Source: Apostichopus japonicus
Lineage: Eukaryota; Echinodermata; Holothuroidea; Aspidochirotida; Stichopodidae
DNA: 64,000 nt
NCBI RefSeq assembly: GCF_037975245.1
Contig: NC_092568.1
Coordinates: 38,280,501 to 38,344,500, forward strand
Direction of reading: 5' to 3'
The notes beneath the pieces were generated by a model. That model was not told where the DNA came from and ran no database searches. It saw nothing but the letters and a program-made list of their open reading frames with translations. The translations under genes were made by a program, and so were the position numbers. Positions 49,605 to 62,109 of this stretch are shown here, piece after piece (position 1 is the stretch's first letter; the number at the start of each line of letters is the position of its first letter).

Positions 49605-50326
49605 TTTTCATTTTTCCTCACCCACAACTCCGCACCCTTTCTTTCTTTATTTCTTTTTCACTATTCTTTTATCCTGTCATTGTTATGAAAAGTCCCTCCC
49701 CCCCCCCCCCCCTCACCAACACCGTTGAAGACATTGACTTGCCATATACCACTATTGTTGTGACCTGATCATTGCAATCACAAGTTTTTCTCCAGCCCCT
49801 TTAATTCGAGACAAGTGTATCATTAGGGCTATATCATTCCGCATGCATGCATGCACGCACGCACGAGTGTTCTCCCTCAGGAAAAGTGCCGAAAAGAAAC
49901 GGGAGAACATCTTTCTTGATATGTTCTCAAACAAAATCTCTCGTTTTTTGTGGCTTGGATGTCGGAGTACACAAAAGGAAGTAAATGTGATGCACAAATT
50001 AGGTCGATTGAGGCAATTTTAGACCACTTTAGGCTTCCCATGAGCAGCGTACGAACACTATGTTAAGAGGTTTGTTCACAAGTCGGACGAACGTGGCTAG
50101 CTTCAGACTCTCAGTGTGAGTGTGCGTGCGTGCGTCAGTCATTGGGGCAATCATATCCGGGCGTATATGCTACCATATAGCTTCTCAAGTCATATAAAAA
50201 AACATGCACATTATTTAGTTTAATGGGATAAGTAACCATATAGGTGGTCTAGAGTTGAACATCCAACTTTGCAAAATAAGTCTCGGGGCGGGCGGGTATA
50301 AAAAGCTTAAATTTCACCATTCTAAT

Positions 50327-50445
50327 GTCTACGACCATATCACGTTGAATATACCGGTTCTCGTCCGATCACCGAAGTCAAGCAGCGTCGAGCCTAGTCA
50401 GTACTTGGATGGGTGACCGCCTGGGAATACTAGGTGCCGTAGACT
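50327..50445 (+). rRNA. 5S rRNA: 5S ribosomal RNA, unit 61
   Basis: Matches the reference copy. 10-C run, long CATG allele; next copy 835 bp on. Confidence 0.97.
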
Positions 50446-51161
50446 TTTTCATTTTTCCTCACCCACAACTCCGCACCCTTTCTTTCTTTATTTCTTTTTC
50501 ACTATTCTTTTATCCTGTCATTGTTATGAAAAGTCCCTCCCCCCCCCCTCACCACCACCGTTGAAGACATTGACTTGCCATATACCACTATTGTTGTGAC
50601 CTGATCATTGCAATCACAAGTTTTTCTCCAGCCCCCTTTAATTCGAGACAAGTGTATCATTAGGGCTATATCATTCCGCATGCATGCATGCACGCACGCA
50701 CGAGTGTTCTCCCTCAGGAAAAGTGCCGAAAAGAAACGGGAGAACATCTTTCTTGATATGTTCTCAAACAAAATCTCTCGTTTTTTGTGGCTTGGATGTC
50801 GGAGTACACAAAAGGAAGTAAATGTGATGCACAAATTAGGTCGATTGAGGCAATTTTAGACCACTTTAGGCTTCCCATGAGCAGCGTACGAACACTATGT
50901 TAAGAGGTTTGTTCACAAGTCGGACGAACGTGGCTAGCTTCAGACTCTCAGTGTGAGTGTGCGTGCGTGCGTCAGTCATTGGGGCAATCATATCCGGGCG
51001 TATATGCTACCATATAGCTTCTCAAGTCATATAAAAACATGCACATTATTTAGTTTAATGGGATAAGTAACCATATAGGTGGTCTAGAGTTGAACATCCA
51101 ACTTTGCAAAATAAGTCTCGGGGCGGGCGGGTATAAAAAGCTTAAATTTCACCATTCTAAT

Positions 51162-51280
51162 GTCTACGACCATATCACGTTGAATATACCGGTTCTCGTC
51201 CGATCACCGAAGTCAAGCAGCGTCGAGCCTAGTCAGTACTTGGATGGGTGACCGCCTGGGAATACTAGGTGCCGTAGACT
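51162..51280 (+). rRNA. 5S rRNA: 5S ribosomal RNA, unit 62
   Basis: Matches the reference copy. An extra C follows the second T-run (51292-51294). 12-C run, short allele; next copy 834 bp on. Confidence 0.97.
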
Positions 51281-51995
51281 TTTTCATTTTTCCCTCACCC
51301 ACAACTCCGCACCCTTTCTTTCTTTATTTCTTTTTCACTATTCTTTTATCCTGTCATTGTTATGAAAAGTCCCTCCCCCCCCCCCCTCACCACCACCGTT
51401 GAAGACATTGACTTGCCATATACCACTATTGTTGTGACCTGATCATTGCAATCACAAGTTTTTCTCCAGCCCCCTTTAATTCGAGACAAGTGTATCATTA
51501 GGGCTATATCATTCCGCATGCATGCACGCACGCACGAGTGTTCTCCCTCAGGAAAAGTGCCGAAAAGAAACGGGAGAACATCTTTCTTGATATGTTCTCA
51601 AACAAAATCTCTCGTTTTTTGTGGCTTGGATGTCGGAGTACACAAAAGGAAGTAAATGTGATGCACAAATTAGGTCGATTGAGGCAATTTTAGACCACTT
51701 TAGGCTTCCCATGAGCAGCGTACGAACACTATGTTAAGAGGTTTGTTCACAAGTCGGACGAACGTGGCTAGCTTCAGACTCTCAGTGTGAGTGTGCGTGC
51801 GTGCGTCAGTCATTGGGGCAATCATATCCGGGCGTATATGCTACCATATAGCTTCTCAAGTCATATAAAAACATGCACATTATTTAGTTTAATGGGATAA
51901 GTAACCATATAGGTGGTCTAGAGTTGAACATCCAACTTTGCAAAATAAGTCTCGGGGCGGGCGGGTATAAAAAGCTTAAATTTCACCATTCTAAT

Positions 51996-52114
51996 GTCTA
52001 CGACCATATCACGTTGAATATACCGGTTCTCGTCCGATCACCGAAGTCAAGCAGCGTCGAGCCTAGTCAGTACTTGGATGGGTGACCGCCTGGGAATACT
52101 AGGTGCCGTAGACT
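51996..52114 (+). rRNA. 5S rRNA: 5S ribosomal RNA, unit 63
   Basis: Matches the reference copy. The 9-C run is the shortest class seen; short CATG allele; next copy 830 bp on. Confidence 0.97.
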
Positions 52115-52825
52115 TTTTCATTTTTCCTCACCCACAACTCCGCACCCTTTCTTTCTTTATTTCTTTTTCACTATTCTTTTATCCTGTCATTGTTATGAAA
52201 AGTCCCTCCCCCCCCCTCACCACCACCGTTGAAGACATTGACTTGCCATATACCACTATTGTTGTGACCTGATCATTGCAATCACAAGTTTTTCTCCAGC
52301 CCCCTTTAATTCGAGACAAGTGTATCATTAGGGCTATATCATTCCGCATGCATGCACGCACGCACGAGTGTTCTCCCTCAGGAAAAGTGCCGAAAAGAAA
52401 CGGGAGAACATCTTTCTTGATATGTTCTCAAACAAAATCTCTCGTTTTTTGTGGCTTGGATGTCGGAGTACACAAAAGGAAGTAAATGTGATGCACAAAT
52501 TAGGTCGATTGAGGCAATTTTAGACCACTTTAGGCTTCCCATGAGCAGCGTACGAACACTATGTTAAGAGGTTTGTTCACAAGTCGGACGAACGTGGCTA
52601 GCTTCAGACTCTCAGTGTGAGTGTGCGTGCGTGCGTCAGTCATTGGGGCAATCATATCCGGGCGTATATGCTACCATATAGCTTCTCAAGTCATATAAAA
52701 ACATGCACATTATTTAGTTTAATGGGATAAGTAACCATATAGGTGGTCTAGAGTTGAACATCCAACTTTGCAAAATAAGTCTCGGGGCGGGCGGGTATAA
52801 AAAGCTTAAATTTCACCATTCTAAT

Positions 52826-52944
52826 GTCTACGACCATATCACGTTGAATATACCGGTTCTCGTCCGATCACCGAAGTCAAGCAGCGTCGAGCCTAGTCAG
52901 TACTTGGATGGGTGACCGCCTGGGAATACTAGGTGCCGTAGACT
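52826..52944 (+). rRNA. 5S rRNA: 5S ribosomal RNA, unit 64
   Basis: Matches the reference copy. 9-C run, short allele; opens the first six-unit block. Next copy 830 bp on. Confidence 0.97.
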
Positions 52945-53655
52945 TTTTCATTTTTCCTCACCCACAACTCCGCACCCTTTCTTTCTTTATTTCTTTTTCA
53001 CTATTCTTTTATCCTGTCATTGTTATGAAAAGTCCCTCCCCCCCCCTCACCACCACCGTTGAAGACATTGACTTGCCATATACCACTATTGTTGTGACCT
53101 GATCATTGCAATCACAAGTTTTTCTCCAGCCCCCTTTAATTCGAGACAAGTGTATCATTAGGGCTATATCATTCCGCATGCATGCACGCACGCACGAGTG
53201 TTCTCCCTCAGGAAAAGTGCCGAAAAGAAACGGGAGAACATCTTTCTTGATATGTTCTCAAACAAAATCTCTCGTTTTTTGTGGCTTGGATGTCGGAGTA
53301 CACAAAAGGAAGTAAATGTGATGCACAAATTAGGTCGATTGAGGCAATTTTAGACCACTTTAGGCTTCCCATGAGCAGCGTACGAACACTATGTTAAGAG
53401 GTTTGTTCACAAGTCGGACGAACGTGGCTAGCTTCAGACTCTCAGTGTGAGTGTGCGTGCGTGCGTCAGTCATTGGGGCAATCATATCCGGGCGTATATG
53501 CTACCATATAGCTTCTCAAGTCATATAAAAACATGCACATTATTTAGTTTAATGGGATAAGTAACCATATAGGTGGTCTAGAGTTGAACATCCAACTTTG
53601 CAAAATAAGTCTCGGGGCGGGCGGGTATAAAAAGCTTAAATTTCACCATTCTAAT

Positions 53656-53774
53656 GTCTACGACCATATCACGTTGAATATACCGGTTCTCGTCCGATCA
53701 CCGAAGTCAAGCAGCGTCGAGCCTAGTCAGTACTTGGATGGGTGACCGCCTGGGAATACTAGGTGCCGTAGACT
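53656..53774 (+). rRNA. 5S rRNA: 5S ribosomal RNA, unit 65
   Basis: Matches the reference copy. 11-C run, short CATG allele; next copy 832 bp on. Confidence 0.97.
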
Positions 53775-54487
53775 TTTTCATTTTTCCTCACCCACAACTC
53801 CGCACCCTTTCTTTCTTTATTTCTTTTTCACTATTCTTTTATCCTGTCATTGTTATGAAAAGTCCCTCCCCCCCCCCCTCACCACCACCGTTGAAGACAT
53901 TGACTTGCCATATACCACTATTGTTGTGACCTGATCATTGCAATCACAAGTTTTTCTCCAGCCCCCTTTAATTCGAGACAAGTGTATCATTAGGGCTATA
54001 TCATTCCGCATGCATGCACGCACGCACGAGTGTTCTCCCTCAGGAAAAGTGCCGAAAAGAAACGGGAGAACATCTTTCTTGATATGTTCTCAAACAAAAT
54101 CTCTCGTTTTTTGTGGCTTGGATGTCGGAGTACACAAAAGGAAGTAAATGTGATGCACAAATTAGGTCGATTGAGGCAATTTTAGACCACTTTAGGCTTC
54201 CCATGAGCAGCGTACGAACACTATGTTAAGAGGTTTGTTCACAAGTCGGACGAACGTGGCTAGCTTCAGACTCTCAGTGTGAGTGTGCGTGCGTGCGTCA
54301 GTCATTGGGGCAATCATATCCGGGCGTATATGCTACCATATAGCTTCTCAAGTCATATAAAAACATGCACATTATTTAGTTTAATGGGATAAGTAACCAT
54401 ATAGGTGGTCTAGAGTTGAACATCCAACTTTGCAAAATAAGTCTCGGGGCGGGCGGGTATAAAAAGCTTAAATTTCACCATTCTAAT

Positions 54488-54606
54488 GTCTACGACCATA
54501 TCACGTTGAATATACCGGTTCTCGTCCGATCACCGAAGTCAAGCAGCGTCGAGCCTAGTCAGTACTTGGATGGGTGACCGCCTGGGAATACTAGGTGCCG
54601 TAGACT
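54488..54606 (+). rRNA. 5S rRNA: 5S ribosomal RNA, unit 66
   Basis: Matches the reference copy. 11-C run, short CATG allele; next copy 832 bp on. Confidence 0.97.
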
Positions 54607-55319
54607 TTTTCATTTTTCCTCACCCACAACTCCGCACCCTTTCTTTCTTTATTTCTTTTTCACTATTCTTTTATCCTGTCATTGTTATGAAAAGTCCCTC
54701 CCCCCCCCCCTCACCACCACCGTTGAAGACATTGACTTGCCATATACCACTATTGTTGTGACCTGATCATTGCAATCACAAGTTTTTCTCCAGCCCCCTT
54801 TAATTCGAGACAAGTGTATCATTAGGGCTATATCATTCCGCATGCATGCACGCACGCACGAGTGTTCTCCCTCAGGAAAAGTGCCGAAAAGAAACGGGAG
54901 AACATCTTTCTTGATATGTTCTCAAACAAAATCTCTCGTTTTTTGTGGCTTGGATGTCGGAGTACACAAAAGGAAGTAAATGTGATGCACAAATTAGGTC
55001 GATTGAGGCAATTTTAGACCACTTTAGGCTTCCCATGAGCAGCGTACGAACACTATGTTAAGAGGTTTGTTCACAAGTCGGACGAACGTGGCTAGCTTCA
55101 GACTCTCAGTGTGAGTGTGCGTGCGTGCGTCAGTCATTGGGGCAATCATATCCGGGCGTATATGCTACCATATAGCTTCTCAAGTCATATAAAAACATGC
55201 ACATTATTTAGTTTAATGGGATAAGTAACCATATAGGTGGTCTAGAGTTGAACATCCAACTTTGCAAAATAAGTCTCGGGGCGGGCGGGTATAAAAAGCT
55301 TAAATTTCACCATTCTAAT

Positions 55320-55438
55320 GTCTACGACCATATCACGTTGAATATACCGGTTCTCGTCCGATCACCGAAGTCAAGCAGCGTCGAGCCTAGTCAGTACTTG
55401 GATGGGTGACCGCCTGGGAATACTAGGTGCCGTAGACT
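55320..55438 (+). rRNA. 5S rRNA: 5S ribosomal RNA, unit 67
   Basis: Matches the reference copy. 13-C run, long CATG allele; next copy 838 bp on. Confidence 0.97.
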
Positions 55439-56157
55439 TTTTCATTTTTCCTCACCCACAACTCCGCACCCTTTCTTTCTTTATTTCTTTTTCACTATTC
55501 TTTTATCCTGTCATTGTTATGAAAAGTCCCTCCCCCCCCCCCCCTCACCACCACCGTTGAAGACATTGACTTGCCATATACCACTATTGTTGTGACCTGA
55601 TCATTGCAATCACAAGTTTTTCTCCAGCCCCCTTTAATTCGAGACAAGTGTATCATTAGGGCTATATCATTCCGCATGCATGCATGCACGCACGCACGAG
55701 TGTTCTCCCTCAGGAAAAGTGCCGAAAAGAAACGGGAGAACATCTTTCTTGATATGTTCTCAAACAAAATCTCTCGTTTTTTGTGGCTTGGATGTCGGAG
55801 TACACAAAAGGAAGTAAATGTGATGCACAAATTAGGTCGATTGAGGCAATTTTAGACCACTTTAGGCTTCCCATGAGCAGCGTACGAACACTATGTTAAG
55901 AGGTTTGTTCACAAGTCGGACGAACGTGGCTAGCTTCAGACTCTCAGTGTGAGTGTGCGTGCGTGCGTCAGTCATTGGGGCAATCATATCCGGGCGTATA
56001 TGCTACCATATAGCTTCTCAAGTCATATAAAAACATGCACATTATTTAGTTTAATGGGATAAGTAACCATATAGGTGGTCTAGAGTTGAACATCCAACTT
56101 TGCAAAATAAGTCTCGGGGCGGGCGGGTATAAAAAGCTTAAATTTCACCATTCTAAT

Positions 56158-56276
56158 GTCTACGACCATATCACGTTGAATATACCGGTTCTCGTCCGAT
56201 CACCGAAGTCAAGCAGCGTCGAGCCTAGTCAGTACTTGGATGGGTGACCGCCTGGGAATACTAGGTGCCGTAGACT
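56158..56276 (+). rRNA. 5S rRNA: 5S ribosomal RNA, unit 68
   Basis: Matches the reference copy. 10-C run, long CATG allele; next copy 835 bp on. Confidence 0.97.
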
Positions 56277-56992
56277 TTTTCATTTTTCCTCACCCACAAC
56301 TCCGCACCCTTTCTTTCTTTATTTCTTTTTCACTATTCTTTTATCCTGTCATTGTTATGAAAAGTCCCTCCCCCCCCCCTCACCACCACCGTTGAAGACA
56401 TTGACTTGCCATATACCACTATTGTTGTGACCTGATCATTGCAATCACAAGTTTTTCTCCAGCCCCCTTTAATTCGAGACAAGTGTATCATTAGGGCTAT
56501 ATCATTCCGCATGCATGCATGCACGCACGCACGAGTGTTCTCCCTCAGGAAAAGTGCCGAAAAGAAACGGGAGAACATCTTTCTTGATATGTTCTCAAAC
56601 AAAATCTCTCGTTTTTTGTGGCTTGGATGTCGGAGTACACAAAAGGAAGTAAATGTGATGCACAAATTAGGTCGATTGAGGCAATTTTAGACCACTTTAG
56701 GCTTCCCATGAGCAGCGTACGAACACTATGTTAAGAGGTTTGTTCACAAGTCGGACGAACGTGGCTAGCTTCAGACTCTCAGTGTGAGTGTGCGTGCGTG
56801 CGTCAGTCATTGGGGCAATCATATCCGGGCGTATATGCTACCATATAGCTTCTCAAGTCATATAAAAACATGCACATTATTTAGTTTAATGGGATAAGTA
56901 ACCATATAGGTGGTCTAGAGTTGAACATCCAACTTTGCAAAATAAGTCTCGGGGCGGGCGGGTATAAAAAGCTTAAATTTCACCATTCTAAT

Positions 56993-57111
56993 GTCTACGA
57001 CCATATCACGTTGAATATACCGGTTCTCGTCCGATCACCGAAGTCAAGCAGCGTCGAGCCTAGTCAGTACTTGGATGGGTGACCGCCTGGGAATACTAGG
57101 TGCCGTAGACT
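56993..57111 (+). rRNA. 5S rRNA: 5S ribosomal RNA, unit 69
   Basis: Matches the reference copy. 11-C run, short allele; closes the first six-unit block. Next copy 832 bp on. Confidence 0.97.
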
Positions 57112-57824
57112 TTTTCATTTTTCCTCACCCACAACTCCGCACCCTTTCTTTCTTTATTTCTTTTTCACTATTCTTTTATCCTGTCATTGTTATGAAAAGT
57201 CCCTCCCCCCCCCCCTCACCACCACCGTTGAAGACATTGACTTGCCATATACCACTATTGTTGTGACCTGATCATTGCAATCACAAGTTTTTCTCCAGCC
57301 CCCTTTAATTCGAGACAAGTGTATCATTAGGGCTATATCATTCCGCATGCATGCACGCACGCACGAGTGTTCTCCCTCAGGAAAAGTGCCGAAAAGAAAC
57401 GGGAGAACATCTTTCTTGATATGTTCTCAAACAAAATCTCTCGTTTTTTGTGGCTTGGATGTCGGAGTACACAAAAGGAAGTAAATGTGATGCACAAATT
57501 AGGTCGATTGAGGCAATTTTAGACCACTTTAGGCTTCCCATGAGCAGCGTACGAACACTATGTTAAGAGGTTTGTTCACAAGTCGGACGAACGTGGCTAG
57601 CTTCAGACTCTCAGTGTGAGTGTGCGTGCGTGCGTCAGTCATTGGGGCAATCATATCCGGGCGTATATGCTACCATATAGCTTCTCAAGTCATATAAAAA
57701 CATGCACATTATTTAGTTTAATGGGATAAGTAACCATATAGGTGGTCTAGAGTTGAACATCCAACTTTGCAAAATAAGTCTCGGGGCGGGCGGGTATAAA
57801 AAGCTTAAATTTCACCATTCTAAT

Positions 57825-57943
57825 GTCTACGACCATATCACGTTGAATATACCGGTTCTCGTCCGATCACCGAAGTCAAGCAGCGTCGAGCCTAGTCAGT
57901 ACTTGGATGGGTGACCGCCTGGGAATACTAGGTGCCGTAGACT
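57825..57943 (+). rRNA. 5S rRNA: 5S ribosomal RNA, unit 70
   Basis: Matches the reference copy. 9-C run, short allele; counterpart of unit 64. Next copy 830 bp on. Confidence 0.97.
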
Positions 57944-58654
57944 TTTTCATTTTTCCTCACCCACAACTCCGCACCCTTTCTTTCTTTATTTCTTTTTCAC
58001 TATTCTTTTATCCTGTCATTGTTATGAAAAGTCCCTCCCCCCCCCTCACCACCACCGTTGAAGACATTGACTTGCCATATACCACTATTGTTGTGACCTG
58101 ATCATTGCAATCACAAGTTTTTCTCCAGCCCCCTTTAATTCGAGACAAGTGTATCATTAGGGCTATATCATTCCGCATGCATGCACGCACGCACGAGTGT
58201 TCTCCCTCAGGAAAAGTGCCGAAAAGAAACGGGAGAACATCTTTCTTGATATGTTCTCAAACAAAATCTCTCGTTTTTTGTGGCTTGGATGTCGGAGTAC
58301 ACAAAAGGAAGTAAATGTGATGCACAAATTAGGTCGATTGAGGCAATTTTAGACCACTTTAGGCTTCCCATGAGCAGCGTACGAACACTATGTTAAGAGG
58401 TTTGTTCACAAGTCGGACGAACGTGGCTAGCTTCAGACTCTCAGTGTGAGTGTGCGTGCGTGCGTCAGTCATTGGGGCAATCATATCCGGGCGTATATGC
58501 TACCATATAGCTTCTCAAGTCATATAAAAACATGCACATTATTTAGTTTAATGGGATAAGTAACCATATAGGTGGTCTAGAGTTGAACATCCAACTTTGC
58601 AAAATAAGTCTCGGGGCGGGCGGGTATAAAAAGCTTAAATTTCACCATTCTAAT

Positions 58655-58773
58655 GTCTACGACCATATCACGTTGAATATACCGGTTCTCGTCCGATCAC
58701 CGAAGTCAAGCAGCGTCGAGCCTAGTCAGTACTTGGATGGGTGACCGCCTGGGAATACTAGGTGCCGTAGACT
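58655..58773 (+). rRNA. 5S rRNA: 5S ribosomal RNA, unit 71
   Basis: Matches the reference copy. 11-C run, short allele; counterpart of unit 65. Next copy 832 bp on. Confidence 0.97.
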
Positions 58774-59486
58774 TTTTCATTTTTCCTCACCCACAACTCC
58801 GCACCCTTTCTTTCTTTATTTCTTTTTCACTATTCTTTTATCCTGTCATTGTTATGAAAAGTCCCTCCCCCCCCCCCTCACCACCACCGTTGAAGACATT
58901 GACTTGCCATATACCACTATTGTTGTGACCTGATCATTGCAATCACAAGTTTTTCTCCAGCCCCCTTTAATTCGAGACAAGTGTATCATTAGGGCTATAT
59001 CATTCCGCATGCATGCACGCACGCACGAGTGTTCTCCCTCAGGAAAAGTGCCGAAAAGAAACGGGAGAACATCTTTCTTGATATGTTCTCAAACAAAATC
59101 TCTCGTTTTTTGTGGCTTGGATGTCGGAGTACACAAAAGGAAGTAAATGTGATGCACAAATTAGGTCGATTGAGGCAATTTTAGACCACTTTAGGCTTCC
59201 CATGAGCAGCGTACGAACACTATGTTAAGAGGTTTGTTCACAAGTCGGACGAACGTGGCTAGCTTCAGACTCTCAGTGTGAGTGTGCGTGCGTGCGTCAG
59301 TCATTGGGGCAATCATATCCGGGCGTATATGCTACCATATAGCTTCTCAAGTCATATAAAAACATGCACATTATTTAGTTTAATGGGATAAGTAACCATA
59401 TAGGTGGTCTAGAGTTGAACATCCAACTTTGCAAAATAAGTCTCGGGGCGGGCGGGTATAAAAAGCTTAAATTTCACCATTCTAAT

Positions 59487-59605
59487 GTCTACGACCATAT
59501 CACGTTGAATATACCGGTTCTCGTCCGATCACCGAAGTCAAGCAGCGTCGAGCCTAGTCAGTACTTGGATGGGTGACCGCCTGGGAATACTAGGTGCCGT
59601 AGACT
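59487..59605 (+). rRNA. 5S rRNA: 5S ribosomal RNA, unit 72
   Basis: Matches the reference copy. 11-C run, short allele; counterpart of unit 66. Next copy 832 bp on. Confidence 0.97.
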
Positions 59606-60318
59606 TTTTCATTTTTCCTCACCCACAACTCCGCACCCTTTCTTTCTTTATTTCTTTTTCACTATTCTTTTATCCTGTCATTGTTATGAAAAGTCCCTCC
59701 CCCCCCCCCTCACCACCACCGTTGAAGACATTGACTTGCCATATACCACTATTGTTGTGACCTGATCATTGCAATCACAAGTTTTTCTCCAGCCCCCTTT
59801 AATTCGAGACAAGTGTATCATTAGGGCTATATCATTCCGCATGCATGCACGCACGCACGAGTGTTCTCCCTCAGGAAAAGTGCCGAAAAGAAACGGGAGA
59901 ACATCTTTCTTGATATGTTCTCAAACAAAATCTCTCGTTTTTTGTGGCTTGGATGTCGGAGTACACAAAAGGAAGTAAATGTGATGCACAAATTAGGTCG
60001 ATTGAGGCAATTTTAGACCACTTTAGGCTTCCCATGAGCAGCGTACGAACACTATGTTAAGAGGTTTGTTCACAAGTCGGACGAACGTGGCTAGCTTCAG
60101 ACTCTCAGTGTGAGTGTGCGTGCGTGCGTCAGTCATTGGGGCAATCATATCCGGGCGTATATGCTACCATATAGCTTCTCAAGTCATATAAAAACATGCA
60201 CATTATTTAGTTTAATGGGATAAGTAACCATATAGGTGGTCTAGAGTTGAACATCCAACTTTGCAAAATAAGTCTCGGGGCGGGCGGGTATAAAAAGCTT
60301 AAATTTCACCATTCTAAT

Positions 60319-60437
60319 GTCTACGACCATATCACGTTGAATATACCGGTTCTCGTCCGATCACCGAAGTCAAGCAGCGTCGAGCCTAGTCAGTACTTGG
60401 ATGGGTGACCGCCTGGGAATACTAGGTGCCGTAGACT
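60319..60437 (+). rRNA. 5S rRNA: 5S ribosomal RNA, unit 73
   Basis: Matches the reference copy. 12-C run, long allele; counterpart of unit 67 with one C fewer. Next copy 837 bp on. Confidence 0.97.
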
Positions 60438-61155
60438 TTTTCATTTTTCCTCACCCACAACTCCGCACCCTTTCTTTCTTTATTTCTTTTTCACTATTCT
60501 TTTATCCTGTCATTGTTATGAAAAGTCCCTCCCCCCCCCCCCTCACCACCACCGTTGAAGACATTGACTTGCCATATACCACTATTGTTGTGACCTGATC
60601 ATTGCAATCACAAGTTTTTCTCCAGCCCCCTTTAATTCGAGACAAGTGTATCATTAGGGCTATATCATTCCGCATGCATGCATGCACGCACGCACGAGTG
60701 TTCTCCCTCAGGAAAAGTGCCGAAAAGAAACGGGAGAACATCTTTCTTGATATGTTCTCAAACAAAATCTCTCGTTTTTTGTGGCTTGGATGTCGGAGTA
60801 CACAAAAGGAAGTAAATGTGATGCACAAATTAGGTCGATTGAGGCAATTTTAGACCACTTTAGGCTTCCCATGAGCAGCGTACGAACACTATGTTAAGAG
60901 GTTTGTTCACAAGTCGGACGAACGTGGCTAGCTTCAGACTCTCAGTGTGAGTGTGCGTGCGTGCGTCAGTCATTGGGGCAATCATATCCGGGCGTATATG
61001 CTACCATATAGCTTCTCAAGTCATATAAAAACATGCACATTATTTAGTTTAATGGGATAAGTAACCATATAGGTGGTCTAGAGTTGAACATCCAACTTTG
61101 CAAAATAAGTCTCGGGGCGGGCGGGTATAAAAAGCTTAAATTTCACCATTCTAAT

Positions 61156-61274
61156 GTCTACGACCATATCACGTTGAATATACCGGTTCTCGTCCGATCA
61201 CCGAAGTCAAGCAGCGTCGAGCCTAGTCAGTACTTGGATGGGTGACCGCCTGGGAATACTAGGTGCCGTAGACT
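61156..61274 (+). rRNA. 5S rRNA: 5S ribosomal RNA, unit 74
   Basis: Matches the reference copy. 10-C run, long allele; counterpart of unit 68. Next copy 835 bp on. Confidence 0.97.
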
Positions 61275-61990
61275 TTTTCATTTTTCCTCACCCACAACTC
61301 CGCACCCTTTCTTTCTTTATTTCTTTTTCACTATTCTTTTATCCTGTCATTGTTATGAAAAGTCCCTCCCCCCCCCCTCACCACCACCGTTGAAGACATT
61401 GACTTGCCATATACCACTATTGTTGTGACCTGATCATTGCAATCACAAGTTTTTCTCCAGCCCCCTTTAATTCGAGACAAGTGTATCATTAGGGCTATAT
61501 CATTCCGCATGCATGCATGCACGCACGCACGAGTGTTCTCCCTCAGGAAAAGTGCCGAAAAGAAACGGGAGAACATCTTTCTTGATATGTTCTCAAACAA
61601 AATCTCTCGTTTTTTGTGGCTTGGATGTCGGAGTACACAAAAGGAAGTAAATGTGATGCACAAATTAGGTCGATTGAGGCAATTTTAGACCACTTTAGGC
61701 TTCCCATGAGCAGCGTACGAACACTATGTTAAGAGGTTTGTTCACAAGTCGGACGAACGTGGCTAGCTTCAGACTCTCAGTGTGAGTGTGCGTGCGTGCG
61801 TCAGTCATTGGGGCAATCATATCCGGGCGTATATGCTACCATATAGCTTCTCAAGTCATATAAAAACATGCACATTATTTAGTTTAATGGGATAAGTAAC
61901 CATATAGGTGGTCTAGAGTTGAACATCCAACTTTGCAAAATAAGTCTCGGGGCGGGCGGGTATAAAAAGCTTAAATTTCACCATTCTAAT

Positions 61991-62109
61991 GTCTACGACC
62001 ATATCACGTTGAATATACCGGTTCTCGTCCGATCACCGAAGTCAAGCAGCGTCGAGCCTAGTCAGTACTTGGATGGGTGACCGCCTGGGAATACTAGGTG
62101 CCGTAGACT
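61991..62109 (+). rRNA. 5S rRNA: 5S ribosomal RNA, unit 75
   Basis: Matches the reference copy. 10-C run, short allele; counterpart of unit 69 with one C fewer. Next copy 831 bp on. Confidence 0.97.
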
